A stretch of 64,000 nucleotides of DNA from Rhodospirillaceae bacterium (lineage in GTDB: Bacteria; Pseudomonadota; Alphaproteobacteria; Reyranellales; Reyranellaceae). Location of the stretch: assembly GCA_009772935.1 (NCBI GenBank), contig WOUR01000019.1, positions 1-64,000 of the forward strand. Direction: 5' to 3'. Under the pieces are notes generated by a model. That model was not told the DNA's origin and ran no database searches. It saw only the letters and a list, made by a program, of their open reading frames with translations. Positions 44,802 to 53,497 of this stretch are shown here, in pieces. The translations under genes and the position numbers were made by a program. Numbering within the stretch: position 1 is the stretch's first letter; each line of letters opens with the position of its first letter.

Positions 44802-46235
44802 ATGAACGAGACCATGACCGACCTCACACGCCTGCCCGCCTCCGAACTGCGCGAGCAGATCGCCGCGAAGAAGATCTCACCCGTCGAACTGACCGAGGCC
44901 GTGCTGGCGCGGGCCGAGCGGCTGCAGCCGGTATTGAACTGCTTCGTCACCCTGGTGCCCGATCAGGCCCGCGCCGCGGCCAAGGCGGCGGAAGACGCCG
45001 TGATGCGCGGCGAGCCGCTCGGCCTGCTGCACGGCATTCCGTTCGCCGCCAAGGATCTGGTGAACACGGCGGGCGTGCGCACCACGTTCGGATCCCTGCT
45101 CTACGAGAACAACGTGCCGAAGGAAGACGCGGTCTGCGCGGCGCGTGTTAAGGGTGCGGGCGGCATCCTGTTCGGCAAGACGACGACGCCGGAGTTCGGC
45201 CACAAGTCGCTGACCGACGGGCCGCTGTTCGGCCGCACCCGCAACGCCTGGAGCGCGGCGCACACGTCCGGCGGCTCCAGCGGCGGCGCGGCGGTCGCGG
45301 TGGCCGCGGGAATCGGGCCGATCGGCATCGCCACCGACGGCGGCGGCTCGACCCGCATTCCCGCCGCGATCAACGGCATGGTCGGGCTGAAGCAGAGCAA
45401 CGGCGTGATCCCGCACAGCCAGGTGGCCGACGCCTTCGGCAACTACACCTATGTGACGCCGATGACACGCACGGTGATGGACACCGCGCTGATGCTGCAG
45501 GCGATGGCCGGGCCGCATCCGTCGGACCCGTGGTCGATCGGCATAGAGCCGCCGGACTATCTGGCCGCGGCCCGCGCCGAAGGCGATCTCAAGGGCAGGC
45601 GCATCCTCTACAGTGCCACGCTCGGCAATAAGCTGGTGGCGAGGGACGTTCGTGCCGCCTTCGAGCAGTCGCTGGTGCGCCTGCGCGAGCTGGGGGCCGA
45701 ACTGGTCGAACTCACCGAGGAACTGCCCGATCTCAGCTCGGCATGGAAGGTGATCAACCACACGACGTGGAAGGCGCGCTTCGACGAGATGATCCGGCGC
45801 GACGGCAACCGCATGACGCCCTCGCTGGTACGCCAGGTCGCCGAGGCGGCGGACTGGTCGGGCGCCGACTATCAGCGCGCCATGTTCCAGCGCAGCGACC
45901 TCTTTCGCATGGTCCAGGGCTGGTTCGAGGCGGCCGACTTCCTGGTCACGCCGACCGTGTCGCGCACCGCGCTGCCGATCGACCAGGACCTGTTCGATCC
46001 GATCACCATCGATGGTGTCGAGGCGGGCGAGCTGCGACGCAACTGGTTCCCCTACACGATGCCATTCAACATCACCGGCCACCCTGCCCTCTCGATCTGC
46101 AACGGCTACGATTCGGAAGGCCTGCCGACCAGCCTGCAGATCGTCGGCCGCTTCCGCGACGAGGCCTCGGTGCTGCGCGCCGCCGCGCTCTACGAGGCGA
46201 GCGAAAGCTGGCTCGAGCGATGGCCCGACCTTTGA
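44802..46235 (+). CDS. Amidase signature family protein
   Basis: This 477-residue amidase hydrolyses C-N bonds through a Ser-cisSer-Lys triad. The Lys is in IPFAAKDLVNTAG, the cis-Ser in TSGGSSGGAAVAV, and the nucleophile Ser in TDGGGSTRIPAAI. The length is typical of GatA-like amidases, but no GatB/GatC genes are close, so a free-standing amide hydrolase is more likely. The ribosome-binding site lies within the adjoining palindromic repeat. Its 3' end overlaps the pseudouridine synthase gene by 16 bases. Confidence 0.92.
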   Translation: MNETMTDLTRLPASELREQIAAKKISPVELTEAVLARAERLQPVLNCFVTLVPDQARAAAKAAEDAVMRGEPLGLLHGIPFAAKDLVNTAGVRTTFGSLLYENNVPKEDAVCAARVKGAGGILFGKTTTPEFGHKSLTDGPLFGRTRNAWSAAHTSGGSSGGAAVAVAAGIGPIGIATDGGGSTRIPAAINGMVGLKQSNGVIPHSQVADAFGNYTYVTPMTRTVMDTALMLQAMAGPHPSDPWSIGIEPPDYLAAARAEGDLKGRRILYSATLGNKLVARDVRAAFEQSLVRLRELGAELVELTEELPDLSSAWKVINHTTWKARFDEMIRRDGNRMTPSLVRQVAEAADWSGADYQRAMFQRSDLFRMVQGWFEAADFLVTPTVSRTALPIDQDLFDPITIDGVEAGELRRNWFPYTMPFNITGHPALSICNGYDSEGLPTSLQIVGRFRDEASVLRAAALYEASESWLERWPDL

Positions 46236-46975
46236 AACCGCATTTGCCTCCCAGGAGGGCGTCGCCCAAGCGGCCGCCGCCGCTGACGGCCGAGCAGATC
46301 CAGGCCCGGGTGCTGCATCGCGACGGGCTGATCCTGGTGATTGACAAGCCCGCGGGCCTCGCCGTGCATGCCGGGCCCAGCGGCGCGCCCAACCTCGAAG
46401 AGTGTTTCGACGACCTGCGCTATGGCCTGCCGCGGCCGCCGGCGCTGGCGCACCGGCTGGATGCCGACACGGCGGGTGTGCTGGTGCTGGGCCGCCATCC
46501 CAAGGCGCTGGCCAAGCTGGGACGGCTGTTCTCCGGCCGCGACACCGAAAAGACCTACTGGGCGGTGGTCGAGGGATCGCCGCCGGCCGACGAAGGCGTG
46601 TTCGACATGCCGCTGCTCAAGCTCAACACGCGCACCGGCTGGTCGGTGAAGGTCTCCGACAAGGGGCAGCCTTCGCTGACGCGTTACCGGGTGATGGGAC
46701 GCGCTCCCGGCATGACCTGGCTGGAACTGAAGCCCGAGACCGGCCGCACCCACCAGATCCGCGTCCACTGCGCTGCGGCAGGATGCCCCGTGATCGCCGA
46801 CCGGCTCTATGGCCGTGCCGTGCCGGACAGCCAGCTCCATCTGCAGTCGCATGGCATCGTGCTGCCGCTGTCGAAGAGCAAACCGCCGGTCGTCGTTACG
46901 GCACCGCCGCCCGCGCACATGCTGGCCGCGCTGAAGGCCTGCGGCTTCAGTCCCGGGCCGTCACCCACACCCTGA
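46220..46975 (+). CDS. RluA family pseudouridine synthase
   Basis: This 251-residue enzyme isomerises uridine to pseudouridine in RNA. The catalytic Asp is in LAHRLDADTAGVLVLGR, the nucleotide-binding loop is LKPETGRTHQIRVHCA, and IADRLYG follows. It lacks an S4 domain, as in the short RluA/RluC-like group. The ATG at 46220 lies inside the end of the amidase gene. Its last 29 bases overlap the end of a convergent minus-strand gene. Confidence 0.9.
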   Translation: MARPLKPHLPPRRASPKRPPPLTAEQIQARVLHRDGLILVIDKPAGLAVHAGPSGAPNLEECFDDLRYGLPRPPALAHRLDADTAGVLVLGRHPKALAKLGRLFSGRDTEKTYWAVVEGSPPADEGVFDMPLLKLNTRTGWSVKVSDKGQPSLTRYRVMGRAPGMTWLELKPETGRTHQIRVHCAAAGCPVIADRLYGRAVPDSQLHLQSHGIVLPLSKSKPPVVVTAPPPAHMLAALKACGFSPGPSPTP

Positions 46976-47609
46976 GCTTGTCGCCGGCGTCGAATCCTGA
47001 CGCCACGGCGGCCTCGAGCTCGGCGCCGGATTCGTAGCCGACCAGGGGCAGGCGGGGAAACGTCTGCGCCGCCAGCAGGGAGAGCGACCGCCAGACCGCC
47101 GGCGAATCGGCGGCCTCGGCAACCACGTTGGAGACGCCGACCACGTCTTCGGCGCGATAGAGCATGAATCCGGCGACGACCTTGTAGCCGCGACGCCCCT
47201 TGAACATGGCGAAGTCCGGATCGTCGACCGGCCATCCTTCGGCGCCCTTGTCCTCGCGCTGCCAGACGATGTCCGTCGAGGGTCCTTCGGCCGGCATGCC
47301 GCCGCGAATCCACTGGGCCTCGAACAGCAGTTCGAAGCCGCGGCGTGACAGGTCGAGCGTGCCGAAACTGTCCTTCACCGACCAGCGGCCGGGCAGGTTC
47401 GACTTCTGCAGGATCTCGACCGTCGTGCGCTGTTCTTCGAGGGCCGTGCCGCCAACCGCCAGGGTGACCGCGTTGGGATAGAAGCGCGGCACGACCGCCG
47501 CGTTCACCCACATGTGCGGCAGGAAGCGGCCTGCATGACCGTGCGCGCGACAGACCGCGTCGCACCACCGCGCGTTGTTGAGGGCCGCCGCGACGGTCCA
47601 ATCCTTCAC
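46947..47609 (-). CDS. Uncharacterised protein, possibly GNAT-like
   Basis: This 220-residue protein starts at a GTG that overlaps the permease stop (GTGA), so it is translationally coupled to the ABC genes. It has no signal peptide or membrane helix. The order of strands and the LPHMWVNAAVVPRFYPNAVTL and VVAGFMLYRAEDVVGVSNVV stretches look like a diverged acetyltransferase-type fold, but the acetyl-CoA loop is not clear. It may modify or assist whatever the transporter handles. Confidence in the gene is high; in the function, low. Confidence 0.75.
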   Translation of the reverse strand: MKDWTVAAALNNARWCDAVCRAHGHAGRFLPHMWVNAAVVPRFYPNAVTLAVGGTALEEQRTTVEILQKSNLPGRWSVKDSFGTLDLSRRGFELLFEAQWIRGGMPAEGPSTDIVWQREDKGAEGWPVDDPDFAMFKGRRGYKVVAGFMLYRAEDVVGVSNVVAEAADSPAVWRSLSLLAAQTFPRLPLVGYESGAELEAAVASGFDAGDKLRVWVTARD

Positions 47610-48586
47610 GCGCGGACTTCCTGGCGCTGGAAGACCACGTAGGCGGCCGCGAAGACCACGATCATCCCGGCGATGAGACCGGTGATCTGCGGCCAGATCA
47701 AGAGCAGGCTCTGGTCGAACGGCAGCGGCGCCCCCAGGATCGCGCCACGCATCTGGGCCGGCAGCATCGGCCCCAGGGTCCGGGTCTCCGGGCTCAGGAG
47801 TGCCAGCACCGCCTCGCTGAACAGGGTGCCGGGCGACAGGCGCATCAGGCCCATGGCGAGGTCCTGGAGGGCCGCATAGTCCTCGACGCTGCGAATCTCG
47901 CCGGCCGCCGCGCCGGAGACGATCGCCGAGGCGAGCTGCGGCCACAGCAGGAGAAAGAACAGCCAGAGGCCGAGCGCGCACAGTGCCGAGGTTGCGGGCG
48001 AACGGAGCAGAACCGAGAAGAGCATCGAGATCGCGAGCCAGATGCCGCCATAGGCGATCGCCACAACCAGGAACCCGACGCCGCGCGCCACCTCGACGCC
48101 GCGCGGTGGCACGCCGAGCAGCAGCAGGCCAGCGCCGAACACCATCAGCCACAGCGCCACGAGCACCACGGCGAAGGTCGCGAGCCCCGCCAGGAACTTC
48201 CCCATCAGCAGCGCGTCACGATAGATCGGCTGCGACAGGACGCGACTGAGCGTGCGCCGGTTGAACTCGCTGTTCACCGAATCGAAGCCCAGCCCGATCG
48301 CCATCAGCGGAATGATGAAGTTCAGCGCCGCGACGAAGGAGATTCCGACCTGCTCCGGCTCCAGGGTGAAGATTCGCAGGAACAGGAATGAATTCGGATC
48401 GACCACCGTCCGCAGCGTCTGCAGCGAGGAGGCCACCGGAAAGGCGCCGAAGGCGATCACGAACAGCGTCAGCACCAGCATGCGCACGCTGCTCAGGTGA
48501 TCGGCCAGCTCCTTCACCAACACCGGACCGATCCCGGTGAAGGGTGAGCCCTGGCGGCGTAAGGCGAGTGACGCTCTCGATCCCAT
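47606..48586 (-). CDS. ABC transporter permease (ABC-2 type)
   Basis: This 326-residue membrane subunit has about six helices and the pattern of ABC-2 exporters. After the first helix (MLVLTLFVIAFGAFPVASSL) comes a cytoplasmic stretch, FNRRTLSRVLSQPIYRDALLMGKFLAG, which contacts the ATPase, and then four or five more helices. It partners the ATPase gene at 48748-49698, from which it is separated by a palindromic repeat. The NEW3-domain protein upstream completes the set. Confidence 0.9.
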   Translation of the reverse strand: MGSRASLALRRQGSPFTGIGPVLVKELADHLSSVRMLVLTLFVIAFGAFPVASSLQTLRTVVDPNSFLFLRIFTLEPEQVGISFVAALNFIIPLMAIGLGFDSVNSEFNRRTLSRVLSQPIYRDALLMGKFLAGLATFAVVLVALWLMVFGAGLLLLGVPPRGVEVARGVGFLVVAIAYGGIWLAISMLFSVLLRSPATSALCALGLWLFFLLLWPQLASAIVSGAAAGEIRSVEDYAALQDLAMGLMRLSPGTLFSEAVLALLSPETRTLGPMLPAQMRGAILGAPLPFDQSLLLIWPQITGLIAGMIVVFAAAYVVFQRQEVRA

Positions 48587-48598
48587 CCGGCCCTCAGG

Positions 48599-48722
48599 TA
48601 CACCACCTCATCCTGAGGAGGCGCGAAGCGCCGTCTCGAAGGATGGGCAACAAGCGCGGTGCTCGTGCCCATGCTTCGAGACGCGCTCCTGCGGAGCGCT
48701 CCTCAACATGAGGTTGGGGGTG
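48599..48722. repeat. Long imperfect palindrome between ABC ATPase and permease genes
   Basis: Outer ends TACACCACCTCAT and ATGAGGTTGGGGGTGTA are near-complementary. Inside, CCGTCTCGAAGGATGGGCA pairs with TGCCCATGCTTCGAGACG, and short GGAGGCGCGAAGCGCC-type dyads lie within the arms. CCTCATCCTGAGGAG elements of this kind are common repeats in Rhizobiales genomes. Here it divides two genes that should be one operon and could lower or process the message between them. Confidence 0.8.
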
Positions 48723-48747
48723 TATTTCCATTTTGATCGCAAAGGCG

Positions 48748-49698
48748 CTAGGCGGCATGGCGGGCCTCTTCGAAGTAGCGCGTATAGACCTCTTCGAGGC
48801 TGGGCTGCAGGTCGGCGAGGCGGGTGAGCGCACCGCCCGAGGCCACGATGCGATGCGCGACGGCGGCGCGAACGTCGCGATCGGCCACGACCCGCCAGGC
48901 ACCCTCTCCTTCCGGCACGACGCTCTGTACACCCTCGATACCGTACAAGGTGCCGGCAATGTCCAAGCCTGCGGCCTCGACCAGGATCGGATGGCCGGCG
49001 CCCAGCACCAGATTGGCCAGCTCGACCACCGTGCCCATCAGCGCGATCCGCCCCTCGTTGAACAGCGCCACCCGATCGCAGACGCTTTGCACCCGATCGA
49101 GCAGATGCGACGACAGCAGCACCGCGACGCCCGCCCGCTTCAGCCCGCGGATCATCTCCAGCAACTCGAAGGTCGAATGCGGATCGAGACCCGACGTCGG
49201 CTCGTCGAGGATCGCGACCTCGGCCCTCTTCATCACGATCTCGGCGATGCCCAGCCGCTGACGCATGCCACGGGAGAAGGTCGAGACGCGGTTGTCGAGC
49301 ACGTCGGCCAGCTTCACGCTTTCCATGGCGTCAACGATGCGCGTCTCGGCCTCACGTCGCGGGAGGCCGAGCAGGCGGGCGGTGTAGCGCAGGTTCTGGC
49401 GCGCCGTCAGGTGATCGTAGAAGCCCACGGCATCGGGCAGGTAGCCGACGCGGCGCTTGACCTCGAGTGGCTGGCGCACCGGATCGAAGCCCAGCACGTC
49501 GACAGAGCCGCCGCTCCTTTCGGTGAGGCCGAGCATCATCAGGATGGTCGTGGTCTTGCCCGCCCCGTTCGGTCCCAGCACCCCGAAGATCTCGCCTCGC
49601 CGGATATCGAAGTCGATCGCATCCACGGCACGATGGCGGCCGTAGAGCTTGGTCAGTCCGCGGGCCTTGATGACCGTGTCGGACGAGATGTCAGCCAT
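48748..49698 (-). CDS. ABC transporter ATP-binding protein
   Basis: This 316-residue ATPase powers the adjacent ABC-2 permease. It shows Walker [10 protein letters not shown], the Q-loop [13 protein letters not shown], the signature [10 protein letters not shown], Walker [14 protein letters not shown] and the switch His in LLSSHLLD. The extra C-terminal 90 residues are typical of CcmA/NodI/gliding-type exporters. It begins nine bases after the NEW3-protein gene. Confidence 0.95.
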   Translation of the reverse strand: MADISSDTVIKARGLTKLYGRHRAVDAIDFDIRRGEIFGVLGPNGAGKTTTILMMLGLTERSGGSVDVLGFDPVRQPLEVKRRVGYLPDAVGFYDHLTARQNLRYTARLLGLPRREAETRIVDAMESVKLADVLDNRVSTFSRGMRQRLGIAEIVMKRAEVAILDEPTSGLDPHSTFELLEMIRGLKRAGVAVLLSSHLLDRVQSVCDRVALFNEGRIALMGTVVELANLVLGAGHPILVEAAGLDIAGTLYGIEGVQSVVPEGEGAWRVVADRDVRAAVAHRIVASGGALTRLADLQPSLEEVYTRYFEEARHAA

Positions 49699-49707
49699 GG
49701 GGGGCGT

Positions 49708-50871
49708 CTAGCGACGGCCGAAACGCGCGACGGCACCCAGCAGCACCAGTAGCGCCACGGCGATGATGCCGATGCCCACGATGCCCCACAGGGTCGAGGT
49801 GGTGACGGTGATGCGGAAGTCGGCCGACGCCTGCTCGCCCCGGGCGGCGGCGCGGAACGAGGCCATGTAGTCGCCCGCGATCGCCTTGTCGGCCGGTGTC
49901 ACCAGGGCCTGCACCTCCTTCTTGTCGCCGGGCGCAATGGACGCGATCGACTTCGGATTGAACTCGATCTTCCAGTTGGCAGGCACGGTCCCGGTAAGCT
50001 CGACCTCGTCGACAGGCGCGGTGCCGTCGTTGGCCAGGACCAGCGTGTAGGTCGACGTCGTGCCACTCTCGCCCTCGCCGCTCAGCCGGCCGTCCCTGGT
50101 CGAGAGCGCCAGCCTGCCCTGCCCGCTCACCTGCAGGACGACGTGCATCTCCGCCGTCGCGCCCTCGGCCGCGACCTTGACCAGCACGGGATAGTCGCCC
50201 GCCCGCACGTCGCGCGGCGGCGTGACCTTGAGTTTGATGTCCTTGGTCTGGCCGGCCTCGATCGGGATCGCGCTGATCTCGTTCGACCCGTAGCCCTCGG
50301 TGAAGGTGCTCTGGAAATTGGCCGGTCCCTGCGCCGCCAGCCCCACCGTCAGGTCCTTGCCGGAGTCGTTGCCGACGGTCAGCGTGTACTCGAACGCCGT
50401 GCGGGGCGTGCCGCGCAGTGACGGCAGGCGCGACTTCAGGCTGAGTCTGGCCGGCGTCTCGGTGCCGACGGTGAGCGTGAGCGGCAGGCTGGCCTGCTGC
50501 CCCATCTGGCTCCTGGCCGTCAGCACCACGGTCTGCGAACCAGGCGGCGCGTTCTTCGGCACCTCGACGCGAAGCTGGACGGCGACCTCCTGGTTGACGC
50601 CCGCCATCACGGCTGCCACCGGCTGGCCCCCGCCCAGCAGGTCGATCTTCCAGCCGGCGGGAACGCCGTTCAGCGCCAACGCCAGAGGCTGAGGCAACAG
50701 TCCGGCATTGTTAACCATCACGCGGATGGTCATGACTTCGCCCGCCCGCACGGTCTGCGAGGGATAGTCGGTCAGCAGGAACAGCCCCTTCACCCCCGAC
50801 GGCTCGCGCTGGGCGTGTGCGCCGGCGACTGGCAGGAGAACAAGGATCAGCAGAGCCAGAAGCGCGCGCAT
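49708..50871 (-). CDS. NEW3 domain-containing exported protein
   Basis: This 387-residue protein has a signal peptide (MRALLALLILVLLPVAGAHA), about three immunoglobulin-like NEW3 repeats (around residues 35-135, 145-250 and 255-355; examples are GVPAGWKIDLLGGGQ and GTVPANWKIEFNPKSI), and a C-terminal membrane helix (LWGIVGIGIIAVALLVLLG). It would sit on the outer face of the inner membrane. The NEW3/ATPase/permease trio is found in many bacteria, and the repeats probably gather or hand over the exported substrate. That role is inferred. Confidence 0.85.
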   Translation of the reverse strand: MRALLALLILVLLPVAGAHAQREPSGVKGLFLLTDYPSQTVRAGEVMTIRVMVNNAGLLPQPLALALNGVPAGWKIDLLGGGQPVAAVMAGVNQEVAVQLRVEVPKNAPPGSQTVVLTARSQMGQQASLPLTLTVGTETPARLSLKSRLPSLRGTPRTAFEYTLTVGNDSGKDLTVGLAAQGPANFQSTFTEGYGSNEISAIPIEAGQTKDIKLKVTPPRDVRAGDYPVLVKVAAEGATAEMHVVLQVSGQGRLALSTRDGRLSGEGESGTTSTYTLVLANDGTAPVDEVELTGTVPANWKIEFNPKSIASIAPGDKKEVQALVTPADKAIAGDYMASFRAAARGEQASADFRITVTTSTLWGIVGIGIIAVALLVLLGAVARFGRR

Positions 50872-50892
50872 TTGGATGTTCCTGCCGCTCGA

Positions 50893-51507
50893 TCAGGCCG
50901 CGGCGCTCGGCCGGGCCTTCATGCGGCCCATCCAGGCCGTCAGGTTCTTGTTCGCCGGGTCGAGCGGCTGGCCGACCTTGCCCAGGAACTCAAGAAACGT
51001 GAACAGCAGGATGTCGGCCATGGTGAGCTTGTCGCCCGTGACGAAGGGCTTGGAGCCCATCTGCTCGTCGAGCCAGACCAGCTTCTTCCTCGCCGCCTCC
51101 TTGAGCCCGTCGGCCGCCTCGGGAATGCAGTGGACACGGTCCTGGAACATCTTCAGGCCCTGCGAGAAGCGGAAGCCATTGGCCGCCGGCTCGAGGATGT
51201 TGAGGTCGATGCGGCGCACCCACATGCGGGTGTTCGCGCGCTCCTCGGGCGTGTCGCCGATCAGCGACGGCGTGTCCTTCTTGATCTCGTCGATGTACTC
51301 GCAGATCGCCGTGATCTCGGCGAGCACCGTGCCGTCGTCGAGCTCGAGGGCGGGACACTGACCGGCCGGGTTGACCTTGAGATAGGGCTCACGCCGGTTC
51401 TCGCCACCGCGCAGGTCGACTTCGACCTTCGGCACGTCGAAGCCCTTCTCGGCCATGAACATTCGGACCATGTGCGGGTTGGGGCCGACCGAATTGTAGA
51501 ACTTCAT
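50893..51507 (-). CDS. Glutathione S-transferase family protein
   Basis: This 204-residue GST has N-terminal MKFYNSVGPNPHMVRMFMAEKG with the NPAGQCPALELDDGTVLAEITAI glutathione site, and a C-terminal helical domain with VTGDKLTMADILLFTFLEF. GGGAGG precedes the start. It lies between the dehydrogenase gene (40-base gap) and the NEW3 gene (21-base gap) on the same strand. Its sequence is quite different from the GST at 40318. Confidence 0.92.
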   Translation of the reverse strand: MKFYNSVGPNPHMVRMFMAEKGFDVPKVEVDLRGGENRREPYLKVNPAGQCPALELDDGTVLAEITAICEYIDEIKKDTPSLIGDTPEERANTRMWVRRIDLNILEPAANGFRFSQGLKMFQDRVHCIPEAADGLKEAARKKLVWLDEQMGSKPFVTGDKLTMADILLFTFLEFLGKVGQPLDPANKNLTAWMGRMKARPSAAA

Positions 51508-51547
51508 CTTCTTTTCCTCCCTCGGGTGCCCTGAAGCGCTATCAAAG

Positions 51548-52567
51548 TCAGCGCCACGGCTCCACGAGAATCTTGGTGTGCCTCTCCGGATTGCCGAGTT
51601 CGGCGAACGCGCCCTTCACACCGTCTAGGCCGACCTTGCCGGTGATCAGCGCCTCGGCGTCCACCTGTCCCTCGGCCAGCAGGCGAAGGCAGCGGGCGAA
51701 CTCCTCGGGCGTGTAGGCCAGCACGAACTGGATCGAGAGTTCCTTCACGATTCCGAACAGCGGCTCGATGCGATCGGGCTCCATGCAGACGCCGGCCACT
51801 ACGATGCGCGCGTCACGCGGCGCGGCCTCGAAGACCTGCTGTAGAAGACCCGGCACACCGACGCATTCGAAGATCACGGCGCGCCGGCCCGGCGGCAGCT
51901 TTGCATAGGCCGACTCATCCCTAGGATCGATCACGATGTCGGCGCCCATCTTCGCCGCCAGTTCGCGACGCTTGGGCGAGAAATCGGCGGCGATGATCGG
52001 GTGGATCCCCTTCAGGCGCAGCCCGACGATGACGGCGAGCCCGACCGGGCCACAGCCCACGACCAGCGGTGCGTCGTTGTCCTGCAGCGCCGCCTTCTCG
52101 ACCGCGTGGATGCCGACCGCGAGCGGCTCGGTGAGGGCTGCGTGATCGGCCGGCAGGCCGTTGGGCACTTCGAGCAGGAGCGGTGCCGCCAGCACCATCC
52201 GCTCGGCATAGCCGCCGGGGAAGTCGTTCGAGTAGCCGACGGTGCGATGGCCGTCCGCCTGCGGGATCACCGGCATCGAGCAGACCAGCGTGCCGGGCTT
52301 CAGCCTGCGCTCCGTGCGGGGACCATACTCCAGAACCTCGCCGCAGAATTCGTGGCCGAACACGACGTCGCGCGACAGGTCGAGCGGCTGCCGGCCGGAA
52401 AGGCGCTTCGACATCTCGACCATGTGCGGCGCGTGCTTGGCATAGTGCAGGTCGGAGCCGCAGATGCCACAGCACAGCGTCCTGACCAGCACCTGCCCCG
52501 CCGCCGGCACGGGCTCCGGCACCTCGGCCACGAGCATGTCGCCGCCGCGCAGGACCGCGGCCCTCAC
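51548..52567 (-). CDS. Zinc-binding alcohol dehydrogenase family protein
   Basis: This 339-residue medium-chain dehydrogenase has catalytic zinc ligands in CCGICGSDLHY (Cys) and VFGHEFCGEVLEYG (His, Glu). The nucleotide-binding LVVGCGPVGLAVIVGL follows. The four-cysteine lobe that normally holds the structural zinc is missing; the loop after GTLVCSMPVI has no further Cys. The GTG start overlaps the hydrolase stop (GTGA). It probably oxidises a secondary alcohol or polyol with NAD. Confidence 0.9.
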   Translation of the reverse strand: MRAAVLRGGDMLVAEVPEPVPAAGQVLVRTLCCGICGSDLHYAKHAPHMVEMSKRLSGRQPLDLSRDVVFGHEFCGEVLEYGPRTERRLKPGTLVCSMPVIPQADGHRTVGYSNDFPGGYAERMVLAAPLLLEVPNGLPADHAALTEPLAVGIHAVEKAALQDNDAPLVVGCGPVGLAVIVGLRLKGIHPIIAADFSPKRRELAAKMGADIVIDPRDESAYAKLPPGRRAVIFECVGVPGLLQQVFEAAPRDARIVVAGVCMEPDRIEPLFGIVKELSIQFVLAYTPEEFARCLRLLAEGQVDAEALITGKVGLDGVKGAFAELGNPERHTKILVEPWR

Positions 52568-53451
52568 TTGATGAACTCCCGGGTCGTCGCCACGAAATCG
52601 TCGAGCCGGTCGTGCTGGACCCAGTGGCCGGCACGTTCGAATTCCACGACCCGGGCTGTCTTGAAATGCTTGATGCGGCCGTCCTTCTCGGGATTGGAGG
52701 CCCAGCTCTCCTTGCCGTAGACGAGCAAGGTGGGACAGGTGATGCGCGACCACAATTCCTCGATGGCCTCGTAGGTCATGTCATACGGCTGGTTGACGCG
52801 CACATAGTTGTCGAACTTCCAGCTATAGGTGCCGTCCTCGTTCTGGTTGACGCCCTGCTCCGTCAGGTGACGCGCCTGTGCGGCGGAGAGATGCTTGTTC
52901 TCCTCCTGCATGCGCTTGAAGGCGTCCTCGATGGTCGGATACTTGCGCGGTGCGCGGGCCGACAGCTTGCGCTGCTCGTCGATCCAGTCGGTCATGCGCA
53001 CGCTGATCGGCTTGTTGCCGCGCTCGGCGATCACCTTGGGCGATGGTCCAAGCCCTTCGATCGCCACCAGCTTGCGCACCTTGTCGGGGTGGATGCCGGT
53101 GTAGCGCAGGCAGATGTTGCCACCCAGCGAATGCGCCACGATCGTCACCGGCGCCAGGTTCTGCTGATGGATCAGCTGGGCCAGGTCGTAGATGTAGGCC
53201 GCCATCGAATAGTTGCCGTCCGGCGACCACTGGCTGTCGCCGTGCCCGCGCAGGTCCGGACAGATGACGTGCCAGTCCTTGCGCAGAGCCTGTGCAACCC
53301 AGTCCCAGTTGCGGCAGTGGTCCCGGCCACCATGGACGAGCAGAAGCGGCGGCGCTTCGGGGTTGCCCCAGTCGACATAGTGCAGACGCAGACGCTGGGA
53401 GAAAAAGACGCGGGAAGTGGGCCCCGGCATGCCGTTCAGAGAGGGGTTCAT
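52564..53451 (-). CDS. Alpha/beta hydrolase
   Basis: This 295-residue alpha/beta-fold hydrolase has LLLVHGGRDHCRNWDWV (oxyanion loop), the nucleophile Ser in IVAHSLGGNICLRY, an acidic residue near LLVYGKESW, and the final His in EFERAGHWVQHDR. It may be an esterase, C-C hydrolase or epoxide hydrolase-like enzyme. It is the first gene of the long minus-strand run and diverges from the Rieske/GS-like operon, 46 bases between starts, so the two sides may be regulated together. Confidence 0.9.
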   Translation of the reverse strand: MNPSLNGMPGPTSRVFFSQRLRLHYVDWGNPEAPPLLLVHGGRDHCRNWDWVAQALRKDWHVICPDLRGHGDSQWSPDGNYSMAAYIYDLAQLIHQQNLAPVTIVAHSLGGNICLRYTGIHPDKVRKLVAIEGLGPSPKVIAERGNKPISVRMTDWIDEQRKLSARAPRKYPTIEDAFKRMQEENKHLSAAQARHLTEQGVNQNEDGTYSWKFDNYVRVNQPYDMTYEAIEELWSRITCPTLLVYGKESWASNPEKDGRIKHFKTARVVEFERAGHWVQHDRLDDFVATTREFIK

Positions 53452-53497
53452 GCGGTCTCCTATAGCGAATCCCGGTGGTTTGCGTCACTCTCGCGGC

